Part shown: positions 1-12,247 of the stretch, one piece after another
Layout: the number at the start of each line of letters is the position of its first letter
Position numbering within the stretch: position 1 is the first letter of the stretch
From: Agarophyton chilense
Lineage: Eukaryota; Rhodophyta; Florideophyceae; Gracilariales; Gracilariaceae
Assembly (NCBI GenBank): GCA_030374765.1
Contig: JARGXX010000093.1
Location: 434,001 to 498,000, forward strand
Direction of reading: 5' to 3'
Length of the DNA: 64,000 nucleotides
The notes under the pieces: model-generated
What the model saw: the letters and a program-made list of their open reading frames with translations, nothing else
Told to the model about the DNA's origin: nothing
The model's database searches: none
Position numbers and translations under genes: made by a program

Positions 1-80
1 TGTTCCTTCAGCGCGGCCCGACGGAAAAGTTTCAAAACTTTGAAACCCGAACTGAACCTCAACTCTCAAAGATTAGTTCT

Positions 81-786
81 ATGTCTGGTTCCATTAACCT
101 ACCTGAGGCATTCAATGCCTTCATGCTTTTGGCATATTCAGGCATTAGAAATGTAAAAAGAGTATCCTTTATTGCCTTTGCTGCTTCAAACAATAATTTG
201 AGTGCTGATGCCACAGAAGATCAATATTTAACGTATGTTTTAAAAGAAAAGGTTGCATCAGATCTTCGTCAGTGTGATGAAAATGGTTCGGAAGTTATGG
301 TTAATATGCTCCCAAATCGTGTTGTGTCCGATATAGTTCCCAACGGTTTTATGGGACCCCTTTTTAATGATGGTGTACCCTACAGGGAAATAAAAAATGC
401 GGGGTTTTAAATACTGCAATCTTCGATTCTTTGTGATTGGAACGGTGAAATTCTTTCCAATCCCTGAGCTGTATGATTGCGAGTTCGGAGAGTATGGCTG
501 TGGCCAGTATTTTGGTGAAAAACGCCGAATTCTTGGCTGAGTATTTTGGAAAGAGTTATCATATATTGGAACTATTGCTGCAGTCTGTAACCCGATTAGT
601 AAAGAATCCTCTCAATCGGTTTTTGGGAGCATTGTCACGAGGCGCTGCATTACTGAACATTTTAATGGAAACAAGTTAATGCTCTTTACTCTGCCAGGCA
701 GCCGCGCTCTTCTGCTTCGTGTTGCGGCTAACGATGTCGATTGGAAACATGCTCGCTGGAAGGTGAGTGAAGCCCCGCGCGTCTAG
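81..786 (+). pseudogene. Unrecognised broken ORF or exon
   Basis: An ATG frame encodes 109 residues up to a stop at about 408-410. A second frame overlapping its end continues as protein-like sequence to a TAG at 784-786, with one internal TGA. The second stretch keeps hydrophobic blocks and several cysteines. I do not recognise the family. An AAG|GTGAGT match near 760, a good 5' splice site, lies shortly before the final stop, so this could be the end of an exon of a spliced gene rather than a pure pseudogene. Upstream sequence is cut by the window edge, and no matching downstream exon was identified. The frame change and the internal stop favour decay. Confidence 0.25.
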
Positions 787-1819
787 GTACTGGTGGCCGT
801 GCTAAACAGAGTCGCCCAGCGAGCACGGAACGGGTTTGCGTCTCCTAAGACCAAACTTTGACCTCCTATGGCGAGTGTCCATCTTTTGCCCCGGCAAAAG
901 AACGGAACGGAAAGGTGTCGGAATCATGCCTTTATTCAGCCCCACCACACTTTTGCGGGACGTCCAGAATTGATGATCATACAGTCCGGTGGGCAATTTC
1001 GACATCTCTGAAACGATGTTGTGGGAAAGACGATCGCAGCGGAGCTCGGTCGATGTAGGTATAGAACTGGGGTGCACTTTGCACGTACTGCCATGTATTC
1101 ATGGGTAGGGGTAGTTCTTCGAACGCCTTCGAACTGGCAGCTCCCCATCTCTTTCCCTCTATCAACAGAACAAGCGGCGTAGCCGCAAACAAACAAAATG
1201 CGAGGCATTGTGCGGACCCCACATACAGAACTAAAACTCTCTTGGGAAGGCGAATAACACTTCATTGAAACCGAACAGATCGTGAGAATTAAGGAAAGCC
1301 TTGAATCGACTCTGAAACAGCGCTACATGTAGGAGAACAGTAGTACAAAGTGGTTGCACCGACCAAAATGTTGCTAGCAGGTCGTTCTTAGGCCGTAGTG
1401 GATTTATTTCTTTCTTTGATTTTCGTCGACACCGCTGTGTTGAGACGCACCGGCAAGTAAGGCCTGTCGTTATAGTTCAGTATTTGGAGCTTCATAAAAT
1501 CACAAATGGTGTCGGTACACAAACACATAAACGGCAATCTGTTTGTGTGTAGTAAACTAAGCACTCGCACGGAAAAACGAAGCGCACAAATTGCGTAGGC
1601 TTCACTATCGCGCGATACAAAGCTTATAGAATGAGCCCCCGATGCCGTCGTCGGTGAATCCAATGTTTTTTCAGGTCATCAATGACGGCTCTGAAACTCG
1701 TATTCATACTTCATCACTCAAGAGCACAAATAAAGCCTTCCTTTCAACAAAAGCTAACTAATAAGGGTAGAAGACGGCGCGATCGTTGAATCACGCGACA
1801 GGCGCTACAGCATCTCTTT
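787..1819. other. No supported gene
   Basis: Only short overlapping frames on both strands are present. None has a recognisable domain, and no RNA gene was seen. Confidence 0.5.
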
Positions 1820-2250
1820 TTGTCTGCTTGTGAAGCCCGTTTTCGCTCAGGATATGACCAGTCGTTGATCACTCTCTGCGGTTTCGATCATGCCGCATTT
1901 CGCCATCTTCTGAGACAATTTGAATATTACTTCAATTCCTACACTCCCTACAGCAAGCATGGTATGATACGCCACATCCCCTGGCGGCAAAAGCGACGAG
2001 GGCGACCTCGGACTCTTACTGCCACGCGCTGTTTGGCACTGAATTTGTGCTGGTATCGGTCCAGAGGATCCATCGCTGTTTTATGTATTTTGTTGGGCAT
2101 AACTGGGACTGTGGCTTCAGACTTTCTTTGAAAACTTACGCCGAAGGGAGTCAGTAGACAGGTTCTCGTTTGGCCAACGAGACACATGAATACGCATTAC
2201 AGCGTCCCATTCGTCATCTCCTACGGGCAGAGGCTGTTCGAGAACTTCTA
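1820..2250 (+). pseudogene. PIF/Harbinger-type (DDE_4) transposase N-terminal fragment
   Basis: The frame reads an RRGRPRTL block followed by a hydrophobic RSRGSIAVLCILLGIT segment. This resembles the region before the catalytic core in DDE_4 transposases of algae and oomycetes, where an arginine-rich GRPR block precedes an RTRGS..LS..FG helix. The frame stops at about 2129-2131, and similar coding character continues in the same frame for about 40 codons. The DDE catalytic core is not visible downstream, so this is a truncated remnant. The call rests on remembered family appearance. A second, longer PIF/Harbinger remnant lies at 49.9-52.4 kb. Confidence 0.4.
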
Positions 2251-4014
2251 GGAAGCTCTCAAGTTCGAGCTCTGTAAAGGAAGCTCCTTGCCTTGCTGCA
2301 GCTGCTCCACGCGCAACAGAGCCCCGACCGCGAGCACTGCGCGCATCTTCTCTCCCACGCCTAGCATGGAACGGTCTAGACGTGCGACGACGCGGAACGG
2401 GAACGGGGTTGTTTTGAATTGAATGAAATGGGGGAGGCGAAGCAGTTGCGGAGTGTCCGTATCAATTTGTGGAAGGAAGCAGCGGCGATGGCAACGCTGA
2501 TGCACTTTGTGTCTGTATTGGATGTTGTGGGAGGGCAGGGAGCTGTGCGTTCTGAGCGATCTAAGAGGGTGTGATAGCTTCGTCGCTATCGGGAAATGTC
2601 ATTGCGTACAGATGTGGACAACACCAGGACCGAGTGGTTAAGACAAAGAGGCGGGCACAAGTAGGGTTGTGTGTGAGTTTGGAGGATCTTTACGCCAAAT
2701 AATATTTGTGTAATCTACACAAACAACTCCGTCCGGTGTGGATGCTTGTAGAAATCAGTGATTTGTGTTCACACAAAGCCGCAATTTTGGTTGAGGGGAG
2801 GGCGGTTTGTGCATGCAACTTTTATGCGTTTACGTTTTTAGGAAGCTCCCATGAGCCGTTCTAACCGCCTGGTGATTCACAGATCATTCTTCGGCGCTCT
2901 ATTGAAGAGATTTAGACCGTTCGGTCTACTCTGAACAGGCTCGCGCTTTAATGGCCTAGCGCACTTTGAGAAGAAAAGCCTGTAATACAGTATTGACCGA
3001 GCAAGTCTGAGTGCGAACGCATAGAACAGAATTAATTGTGAACAAGACTGTGAACAAAACTATAGAGAGGACCGCCTCACTCTCGGCGCAGCACAAGAAC
3101 CGGGCGTACATGCGGAAAACGTTCAAGTAAAAGTACCAAATCGATACTGTACACGTTAAGAAAACACAAGATCAGTTTTAGCAATCATTGTAGCTTTAGA
3201 AAAAATACAGTAGGCACTAAAGTAGGGTGTGAGCTATAATTTGGTGAAATATCTGAAATCTGCCTCCACTCTTTTTAATAAACAGAATACAACCCCAAGT
3301 ATGTATCTTAGTCGTTTCAGCAGAGGTTTGACTAAGAAACCCTGTTTTTGTCTACGTTTCAAGCCTTTCTTATTTTGATGGTTTCTGTCGATAGCAGAAT
3401 GCTTAGTCTTCTAAAAGCTAGTCGGTGCTTCTTTTTGTACGCCTAGTACGCTCGCGTCCGATTATGTATATCTTTTCAGAGTCCAACGCTTCAAAGAGCT
3501 ATTACACATAGAAATAGAATTTTTTCGGTTGGAAAGGGTTTACTTCTACTGCAGATCGGACTTGGAAAGTTACAGAACCCAGAAATTAGTATTCGGCGAG
3601 ACAAAATGCCTGGAAAGTAAACACTCTCGTCACAGTATGAAAAAGAGAGCATTGTAATGGTTTTAACTAAAAAGCGAAATATATAGCAGCAACTATAACC
3701 GTACCCCATAAGGCATATGTTGTTTTATTATTGAAAGCGCCAGAAGCCGTAAATGTTTTAGTAACTGCGGTGTGGTCCATAATACTCATCTACGAGTGCG
3801 CTTACCGATACGAGGGGACGGGCGTAAAGAAAATGTAATAAAGGCAAAGAGTGTCGATACAAGCCGGAGAAAAATAGGTTTCAGCTGGGTTTATGTAGGT
3901 ATCAAAGGGATTTTTGCTATTTTGTTTTCTTTTTCTCTTATTTCTCTACATCCATACTTTTCTTGCTCCGCGTTTCTTGCTGTTAGGTCTTCATTGAGTT
4001 GAGTCTTCGTGCTC
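2251..4014. other. Gene-poor stretch
   Basis: Mostly AT-rich sequence with short frames of no recognisable content. A 76-aa frame at 3772-4002 has a hydrophobic tail but no support as a gene. Confidence 0.5.
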
Positions 4015-4182
4015 TTGTAAATCGTCCTCTCCGATATACTGCCCTCGCGACGTGAGCGGGTTTGCGTGCTCTTGATGTTCTTGGACTATAGCCGTCCGTT
4101 CACGAAGATATATCTTCATTAATTGATCTCTTATCATTTATTTGTCATGACAGATATCGTCGTGCTGATTGGGGTATAGCAA
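4015..4182. repeat. 168-bp direct repeat, left copy
   Basis: Begins TTGTAAATCGTC and ends GGGGTATAGCAA. It aligns without gaps to 4772-4939 with about 20 mismatches by eye (about 88% identity). The two copies have the same orientation and lie 589 bp apart, as expected for the terminal repeats of a miniature LTR element (TRIM). No clear target-site duplication was found. The ends TTG...CAA are also weakly inverted, so two copies of a short MITE are possible. Confidence 0.7.
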
Positions 4183-4771
4183 CTGTTGTGGCATGTTTGA
4201 CTCTGCATTGAAAGGGACTGATAGCAAGAGCGCCATGATGTCAGCGGATATGACACATTGACAAGAGCTAATTCAGGTGCAAGGAAAATGTTACAATAGA
4301 ATAATACATTGAGTGCAAAAAAGAGCAGAGCGAGGTGAGGAAAAAGAGGGGACTGCCGAAGAGTAGAATAAAACTAGAGAAACAAGCACGGCGAAGTAGC
4401 ACGCGGACTAGCGGGAAGAAGATTGATATTTAGTGCAAGAGGGCGAGAGCAGAATGCTCACTGATAAAGAAACGCCCGGAAGGGAAGGGGCCACACATCG
4501 AAATAATGGTCACCGAGGGCGGCAGGACAGATGGAGGTAAGGACGGGTAGGCGGTACTAGCATTTGAACAATTCAACAATATGGCAGGTGATTGAAGAGA
4601 ATAGAGACCCAAGGGACAGGGGTGAGAGAAATACCAAAGAACGAGTACAAAAGGAGAGGGGAGAGAAAAGAAAAATAAAAGGGTCCTGAGGACGGTGATC
4701 TTCGGGCTTGTGCCGACACTGTTCCATGTAGTACATACATCATGGCGCTGACACCTGCGGATCCAATGCTA
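4183..4771. other. Interior between the 168-bp repeats
   Basis: 589 bp with no convincing ORF. An 11-bp inverted pair (GCGCCATGATG near 4230 and CATCATGGCGC near 4738) sits near its two ends. It may be the body of a non-autonomous element. Confidence 0.35.
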
Positions 4772-4939
4772 TTGTAAATCGTCTCCTCCGTTATACTGCC
4801 CTCGCGACGTGAGCGGATTTGCGGGCTCTCGGTGTTTTTGGACTATAGCCGTCCGTTCATGAAGATGTATCTCCATTACTTGGTCTCTTCTAGTTTATTT
4901 GTCATGGCAGACATCATCGTGCTGATTGGGGTAAAGCAA
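4772..4939. repeat. 168-bp direct repeat, right copy
   Basis: Same orientation and length as 4015-4182. It ends 25 bp before the 5' LTR of the older Copia element. Confidence 0.7.
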
Positions 4940-4964
4940 GTGTACCACACTGCATAGACAATTT

Positions 4965-5399
4965 TGTCAAGACAAGCGCACTAATCAGGGGCTAACAACA
5001 CATGGTGCACTCCAGTGGAGGATCGTGTGATCTTTCACCAAGCCGCCAGCGCACGATATTCGCCTCCCTCAATTGCTTGAGAACAATTAAGGTCACGGCC
5101 GCGTCTATAGTAGTATAAGAGGCCCTTCTCCTCCCCAGTGACTAGCACCGAAAGAGGTAGGAGGAAGAAAGCATTAGACGTACCGTTTGACCTTTTCACC
5201 TGCTCGTGCAGCGCAGTAGCCTCAACCAAAACAATAGTGACCCAGTCCAGCTCCCGTCTTAGTCTACCGCTCGCCGCTACCGCTCGTGCTCGCCGCCGCT
5301 CGCAGGCGCTTCTACGTGTACGCCTTCATCCGTGCTTTCCCTCGCGGAAGCTTGGTCTTCCTTCACGCGCGTGACCCTTTATCTGGGAACACAGCGACA
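4965..5399 (+). repeat. 5' LTR of older Copia element
   Basis: Starts TGTCAAGACAAGCGC and ends GGGAACACAGCGACA. It is 435 bp, the same length as the 3' LTR. A TATAAGAGG sequence at about 5114 is a plausible core promoter. The short antisense and sense frames inside are byproducts. Confidence 0.92.
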
Positions 5400-5420
5400 G
5401 TCCGGATTTCGTGAACCCGG

Positions 5421-7241
5421 ATGTTGGAAATCATGAGTTCTGGTACGCGCGCTCAACAAGCGCAAGTTCATGAACGCCTACTCCGCCGTGCCCAGAATTT
5501 TCAGCCGTCTCTCCGTCAGGCTCATGTACTTCGTCAAGTGGCACTGGGGACTCTCCAAGATTATCGCGCCGACGCCACATTTGTCCAGGAAGAAGTGGCC
5601 AACTCCATTCGCAACAAAGTTCCGAGTATCAACTCTTTCCTTGAGGAAGAATACTTGGCCTCTCCAACTTACCCGATCCCTTTGCTGAGAGATATTGCAA
5701 CTTTTTATGGATGTTTGGCGATGCCCGCTCTGGAAACCGTGCAAGATAAGTTCGTCGCTACATCCCCGTTGAGGCAATTCTGCTGGATCCTCATCACTCT
5801 TAACGAGGTACCCATGGAAGATCTCAATGACCTGGTGATGATGATTGTGCCCCTAAGACAGGCGCCACTTCCGCAAATTGCAGCAAAGCTGCATAGCGCA
5901 AGCACAAGGGTCATCGAAGCCACCGTACAAGCCGCCGGACCAGCTCGATCAGAAGGATCTGAAAGGCGAATTGCGCCTGAGCATGGTAGACTGCCACCAC
6001 GAAAGCACGATCTTCAACTGCAACCTGAAGCCAATCGTCCGCCGAACTCAATACGAGAAGGAAATAGGCCAACCGGGCAGTCTTATCAGGAATTGGCAAG
6101 CACTGTTCAGGCAATCTACGGGTCCTTCAAGGGAAAGAAGTTCAGTGGTGATGCTTTGCAGTGCATCCCAGAATCCATTCGGGATTACAACATTCTTGGT
6201 TTTCAACTCGGCCTCAGTGACAAAATGAGGGCAAAGTTCTTCGTTTGCATCTTTGAAGATTCTGCCAAGTCTCACTTCATCGTAAACATTCGAGAAGATC
6301 TGAGCTACGCCGAAATGGAGCGAATCATGTGAACGGAGTTCGAGTCATACGCACGTCGACTTCAAGTGCATATGACGCTCCGAGGGATTCGCATTGAAGC
6401 TGCTATATCTGAAAATGAAGACGTCTCAAACGATTCAGACGATCTAAATTGTTTAGTGAAGCGAATCAACCGTCTTGCTCCGCAGTGTCCTGAATGTTTC
6501 TGCTCAGAGTACCATAAGATTCAGTTCCTCCGCCACGCTGTGATCGGAAAGGAATGGGCCACTCAGCCCATTTCGCAGATAACGACGATGAAGATCCCGT
6601 ACAACGGATTCGTATCGACACTCCATGAAGCCGTACAATATTCGGAGTAAGTTCGTCGGCACAAGCTTTCGTCATCTGCTAGGATAGGAACGTCGCCTTC
6701 GCCCATAATGTATCAACGATATGTTCGTCCGCCGAGTTTCGTCTCTAAGTTTGGTCCAAAGCCCCCTCGTTACGCACTAACAAACAGGGGGAGTGGACAA
6801 TTTCGCAAGAACCTATTGGATAGGAATGGGAATAGGATGAAACGTCAGTTATGTGAATCGGATACTCATCTTCAGCGGGAACACTCGGAGGCTTTGAAGA
6901 GAGAGACACGCAGTCGCCTCGCATCTCAAGAGAGCGCTGTTCACATTATAAGTGACTTGGTCAACGACTTGGGAAGTATTGGTAACCAAGAACAAGATAT
7001 GGATGATGAATTCACTATGGAAACACAGGAACCTAAGGGTAACAGTGGTGAAGGCCTTCAAGAAGTTTTACACTTGTTCGACAAACTCACTTCCACTACT
7101 CCTGAAAATAGTGATGAATCCAACACTGATGCTGTAAATGCCTTCGATCTTTTACAAAAAGTGGATGAGGAAGCCCTGACATACCATACAGCTGGAGGAA
7201 TGGGACACATCATTCGAGAGAAGGAGCCGCATTTTCAGTAA
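5421..7241 (+). pseudogene. gag: gag region of older Copia element, broken by in-frame stops
   Basis: Gag forms the retroelement particle and packages its RNA. The frame opens at ATG 5421, 21 bp after the 5' LTR, and stays in one frame to about 7241, with stops at about 6330 (TGA), 6648 (TAA) and 7239 (TAA). The central part (FSGDALQCIPESIRDY followed by a helical RAKFFVCIFEDSAKSHF block) looks like the Copia capsid region, and the sequence flows through the first stop without a shift. No CCHC zinc knuckle was seen. The TGA at 6330 sits where an arginine codon would fit, consistent with CGA to TGA. Protease follows in another frame about 80 bp downstream. Confidence 0.7.
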
Positions 7242-7321
7242 GGCGACGACGTTTCCCTTCATGCGATAGTCGCCTCAAATACCGACAGTCCTCTCCCCGG
7301 ACTGCCATTCCCCGGCACAGA

Positions 7322-7705
7322 ATGAATTTGAAGAAGACAGTTGACTTTAGCACTGTGGAAATAAGAAGAATGGAAAGAAGGCACAAGAAAGATAAGCTGA
7401 CTAGAAGACCTGGGTTTTGCGTGGACACTGGAGCTCCGTCTTCAGTTATTGGACTCAAGGAATTAAGAAGATTAGCAGCGCAGTATGGAAGAAGCCTCTT
7501 TAGGCTCAAGAAGTCAGTCAAGCAGTTCGGTCTTGCTGATGTTTCCTTCGCTTGGCTTGGGTGTGTAAAAATACCTTTGGAAACGCCATCAGGAATATCG
7601 TCAATATAGGTGACCTTAGATGTCGTTGCTGATGTGCCAGCCTTGCTCGGCTTGGACATTCCCGACACACATGCTCTCCTTCCAGAAACTTTTCAAATTG
7701 TGTGA
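7322..7705 (+). pseudogene. Copia aspartic protease region
   Basis: The retroviral-type aspartic protease cuts the polyprotein. The active-site motif VDTGAPSSVIG is encoded at about 7421-7453, followed about 60 codons later by the hydrophobic ALLGLDIPD block typical of the end of retropepsin. A stop at about 7609 interrupts the frame, and coding sequence continues to about 7704. The frame differs from gag upstream, so a shift lies between 7240 and 7322, either natural programmed shifting or decay. Integrase follows in a third frame. Confidence 0.72.
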
Positions 7706-9780
7706 GGAAAAGAATTCTTCTTGAAGAAAACCATACCGAACAAGAAGCAGGTAATGGGAACACCGTCGTCGATGAATGGTCAGTACCTTTGAAGAGGTAC
7801 CATGGACACATCTATGCCAGCTTTGGGTTCTCTACTCGGACATTCTTCCCCAGTCCGCAGCTAGCAAAGCTTCACCGTCAGTTTGCACACCCTTTTGCGC
7901 ACAAGCTTTATATCCTTCTGAAGCGAGCAAGACCTGAAGATGACACCCCAGAGACACTCAGTACTCTGGAGGACCTGGCCAAAAGATGTGATCCATTTCA
8001 GAGGATTGAGGAAGCACCGACACACTTTCGTGTATCCTTTGGTGCGGAAAACGTTCGATTCAACGAGCGACTCCTCATTGATATCATGTACTTGAATGGA
8101 AAGCCCTTACTTCATATCGTAGATGAAGGAATCCGTTTCAGTGCTGCTCGATTTCTCAGTAATGTCTCAACACTCTTCGTATAGCAGACAATACTACATT
8201 GCTGGGAAACGATTTACACTGGATTGCCAAGAAAGATCCTTGTTGATCAAGGATCACAGTTTGGGGACCTTTTCATCAGTCTGGGTGCAGCAAGCAAATT
8301 GGATGTTCAGATAGCAGGCATTGAATCTCACAACAGTCTGGGTCTAGGAGAAAGGTATCATCAACCTCTCCGAAACACTTTCCGAAAGCTGAAGCTGGCA
8401 TGTGGGAATGTCGATCGGCAATCTTTGCTCAACTTCGCCGTGAAATCCCTGAACGATACACTCGGACCAGACGGACTTGTACCTTCCGCAATCGTATTTG
8501 AAGGACAATGCCCTTCAAGGGGGTTTCTTCCCAGGACTTGGAAGTTTCCCTCGCTGGAGGACTAGCTTGGTCTATGACAAGCTATACCGCTATTGCGTGC
8601 CGACGGCCGGTTAGGACCGGAAGTGCACACTGGTGGAACACGTGGACTGCATGGATGCCGACGCTCGAGTGCGAGGCGTGCTACACGTGGCCCGGATTCT
8701 ACCTAATGGTTAGTATTATAAAATATTTTTTAGTTTTTATTTAGCTACGCTATCGCTATTTATTGTCTATTTTTCGGGCGCGCGCCCACTGTCAGGGCCG
8801 CGCGCCACACTCCTTAGGAGGTTGAGCACTGCTGCCCAGTAAACACCCTCTTAGGAGATACCAAGGAGAGAGTCTTGCATCTGAACATTTCGCCTTCGGC
8901 GCGTCTTCACCGCATACTGCGTGAGCGCCCGTCGCACGTTAGTTCATCCGCCCCTCTGTCGACCAGAGTGCTACCCCCACCGTGGGTTCATATTTAATCG
9001 CCGACACTTGTCATAGTCTCGTCCCTGTATAGGGTTTCGCCCCCGTTTTCCTCTTGTTCTTCTTTTTTGGCTCTCGTGAGTGGCGGCCTCACTCACCCCG
9101 CTCGCCCCCCTCATATGAGTGATTCCTCGCTCCTTTTCTGACAATCGCCCTGGCACCACTCCGTCTAGGATTGGTCACACCCCAGACTGTGCCATGCTCA
9201 CCTAAACACTCTAGGGTATATCACGACGGATTGGCCTTGGTCTTACACCCGACTTCGTCGTGCCTTTCCAGAGTGGCTCTGTTTCTCTGCTCCGCTGGGA
9301 CGCATCTCCTCCGCCTGAGGCGTGTCTCTCAAGAGAGGAAGATCCCGATCATCTTCGCGGTTTCTCCGCTCCAAGCGTTGTTCTACAGTATTTGGAGAAT
9401 TCCCATCTACCTTCACAACATTGGAAAGGAGATCTCAACAGGATACGCTAGAGTCTCGTACAGAGGTTGCAATGTTGGCGAGAAAGGAGATGGAGGAGGA
9501 AATGGCTCGCGTCGGGGTTCAACGAGGACTTCGCCATGATGTTCCAAGGAGTGCAGAAGTCATATTCGAAGTAGGAGATCTGGATCTAGTTTGGAGGGAA
9601 AAGCTTGTTGAGAACAGGATAGGAGAGTGGAAGGGACCCTACCGCGTTTATGGTACGGATAGGCAGAAGAAAAATTCGTTAAGGAAACTAGAGAAAGTCT
9701 CCCTCGTCCTTTCAATATCTCCCAAGTCAAGAGGTACATACCTCCGGAAGAATCGAGTCGCGCTTTCTTCGCTGACTTGA
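7702..9780 (+). pseudogene. Copia integrase, split by a solo LTR
   Basis: Integrase joins the element's DNA to the genome. The zinc-binding pre-integrase part lies at about 7855-8010 (KLHRQFAHP block). The catalytic triad is visible: Asp in LLIDIMYLNG, Asp in ILVDQGSQFG (about 8235) and Glu in GLGERYHQ (about 8350). A TAG near 8184 breaks the core. After VPSAIVF the frame is interrupted by the 8499-9387 insertion. It resumes at 9388 with GEFPS and the C-terminal block LVWREKLVENRIGEWKGPY, a hallmark of this Copia group, ending at 9780. The 5-bp duplication GTATT and one phrase of coding sequence join perfectly across the insertion. Confidence 0.82.
8499..9387. mobile_element. Solo LTR A inserted in integrase
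   Basis: 889 bp starting TGAAGGACAATGCCC and ending GCGTTGTTCTACA, flanked by GTATT at 8494-8498 and 9388-9392. Excising it restores the integrase reading frame. It has TG...CA ends and no pol domain, as expected for an LTR left by recombination between two LTRs. It shares short phrases (CCTGTATAGG, GGTCTTACACCC) with the insertion at 10800-11614, which suggests a related family, perhaps Gypsy. Orientation was not determined. Confidence 0.85.
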
Positions 9781-10799
9781 GGAAGACTTTGTCAGACTTC
9801 TCATCTCGCCGAAAGAATGACATCTACCTCACCGAAATCCTGTCGCCTAGAGACCCTCGTTCAAGCTCTAAGGAGATTTTTAAGGCTAAAAAGGATGAGA
9901 TTTCAAATCTATTGAAGAGAGGAACGTTGAAGGTAATGCTGAAAGAAGACGTACCTGCTAATGCTAACATATTACCTGGCCGCTTTTTTCTGACCATCAA
10001 GTCAACTGAAGATGGTCAGACGAAGTTCAAGGCCCGATATGTTATCGGAGGTCACAGGAATAGGTTGAAAAAATTCACGGTACACTCGTCTCAAACACTA
10101 CAACCATCGTCAGTAAGATTGCTTATCGCATTAGCAAGCTTATTTGGTTTCAACGTTTGGACAGCAGATGTACTTCAAGCCTATCTGCAGTCTGCCGAAC
10201 CATTGATGAGAGAAATATTCATCAAGGATCCCGTCCCAGAGTTTGAGTTGGACGCATTGCAGTGCCTGCAGCTACGTAGACCACTGTATGGCCTTCGCGA
10301 GTCTGGAGACCTTTGGCTCGCAACCTTAGAGGCTCATCACCGGGATGAATTAGGGATGGAACCTCTTCGCATGGGTTTAGCTCTGTATACTTGGGTAATA
10401 GATGGTTTGTTAAAAGGACTTTCAGGAAGTTATGTTGATGATGTGATGAGGGTTAGAGATGAAGAATTTCAAGAATTAGCAAAGAAGACCGCCTCACAGT
10501 TTCAGATGGCAGAAAATGAGGAGCCGCCTTGCGACTTCACTGGTTTTCGTTTGGACCGGGACAAGGACGGACAGCTGACTATGGACCAACAGGCCTGTGT
10601 TAAGACAATAAGCCCCCTGGGTTTAGATGCTTCCTTCTCACACCTTGCATCTTTACGCATGAAGATGTCTCGGCTGACGCATACTCGTCCAGACTGCTCT
10701 TTTAAATATTCTCAGATCGCGCAAGTGACAAGAGAGCAATTCGAGAAGGACGGCAAGCCCATTACTAGAAGGTGTAACAAATTGATCAAGCACGCACAC
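9777..10799 (+). pseudogene. Copia reverse transcriptase of older element
   Basis: Reverse transcriptase copies the element RNA into DNA. From 9777 the frame shows, in order, GRFFLTIKS, KARYVIGGHRNR, the first catalytic Asp in VWTADVLQAYLQS, RRPLYGLRESGD, and the active-site SYVDDVM (about 10433), then DFTGFRLD and the conserved ending TRPDCSFKYSQIAQVT before the connection to RNase H. All RT motifs are present. Coding stops being natural at 10799, where the 10800-11614 element is inserted, so the stop at 10823 belongs to the insertion. Confidence 0.85.
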
Positions 10800-11614
10800 T
10801 GTAGAGCAACGCGTGCGCGTTAAACCGGTCGGGCACCATTCATATGGTATCCGATGTATCGGGGACCACGTCACGTCATTTATGAGTAATATTAGTTTTT
10901 AGTGTTTTAAACTCTTTAGAAGGTATGTTATTGAAGTCTCTACAGTAGTACCGTAGTGGACGGATGGACGTGGAAGGCTGGGGTTACACACATGATACGT
11001 GTATGGACCAGGGTTCGTTTTCACTACTATAGTCTACACGTATAGTTCACTCTCTAGAATAGACTTAAGCGATGGCTTCAACGCCATTGCTACCACCAAG
11101 AATATGATAACCGAGTGCTTGGCTCTAGATAATGTCGCCTACGCGTGTCTCCGTCTCGTAACGAGATGAACAGCGACCGGTTTGGCTAATCTATCCCCTC
11201 GGGAAGCTCAGGCGTCACTGTACCATTGTGATTGGTGTGTTTCGTTCTTTTGTTGGTTTTACTGTGTTTAGGACAGTACACCGCCCCTGTATAGGCTTGT
11301 TTTTACCCTTCATGGTTTCGCTTATCCAGTGTGAATACCCCTTTCATAGGTCTGTACGCTTGGTCGTGCGTCCTATTTCGTCCTACATTTTCGTCCTACA
11401 TTTTGCTGTTGTCTACGGAATATCCCTTTCCTTGGACCTCCCTTTGATACTTCTCCTTTTCCTGGGTTCATCACCTTCGTAGGAATTGCCTGAACCACTG
11501 TGGTCTTACACCCACGTATCGGTGACGCAAAGGCTCGTTCGCTGAGTTACCCTTCTTTGCGAGAGCGGGACTCGAACACCCGAGAGGTATTTCCCCTTCT
11601 GGGATTGCTCTAAA
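10800..11614. mobile_element. LTR-like insertion B between RT and RNase H
   Basis: About 815 bp starting TGTAGAGCAACG, flanked by CACAC at 10795-10799 and 11615-11619. Removing it joins KLIKHAH to KHQLKIIAPHLDIKPLRIVG in frame, the normal path from RT to RNase H. The termini are also weakly inverted (TGTAGAGCAA against TTTAGAGCAA). If the right end is instead ...TAAACA at 11616, the element has TG...CA ends and an imperfect duplication CACAC/CACAA. A solo LTR is most likely; a non-autonomous DNA element is the alternative. No coding domain is inside. Confidence 0.72.
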
Positions 11615-11956
11615 CACACAAGCATCAGCTGAAGATCATTGCTCCACACCTTGACATAAAGCCTCTCCGAATCGTTGGGGTTTCGGACGCTTCATTTGCC
11701 GAAAACCCGGAATTCACCTCACAACTGGGAAATATTTGTTTTCTCAGTGATGCTTCTGGTTCATCTGTCCCTGTCGTTTTTAAGTCCTACAAAGCCCGCA
11801 GAGTAACTCGGTCTGTAATGGCCGCTGAATTAATTAGCTTCATTGACATGTTCGATGTCTGCTGTACTCTTGCGGAGGACATAAGGCGCAGGGTCCAAGG
11901 CGAACATTTTTGTTTGTGCAGTTATACACGGAGAGCAAGTCCTTGTTCGATGTTAT

Positions 11957-12202
11957 TGATGCATATACACGTGTTGGACACACACGTGTAAGGGTCGGGC
12001 CTCTGATCGGAGGTTGCACGGCGGACGGCCAGCAGATACTTAGACATGTAGGCGAAGCACCGACCCGTGAAGGCGATGATAGGATCGACAGATTCGTACA
12101 ATTATCTAGCTTCTCTTTGTAAAGCTACTCTGCATTTACAACCCCGACCGAACGTTGCTTCATTGGCACGCAGTCTACCCCTGTCAAACAGTAGTTTCAA
12201 CA
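11957..12202 (+). repeat. 5' LTR of inner Copia element
   Basis: 246 bp, TGATGCATATACACG to GTAGTTTCAACA. The conserved palindromic ACACGTGT appears near the left end of both LTRs. Confidence 0.93.
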
Positions 12203-12247
12203 TAATTGTACGAATCTCCGCAGCTACTCGTCCGCACCCACACAAAC

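Noticed and set aside
936..1265. 109-codon minus-strand ORF and its overlapping frames
   Set aside because: Three mutually overlapping frames with no domain and no supporting context.
11555..11600. tRNA T-arm-like sequence on the minus strand (TGTTCGAGTCC)
   Set aside because: No matching acceptor stem, D-arm or anticodon arm around it; it lies inside LTR-like insertion B.
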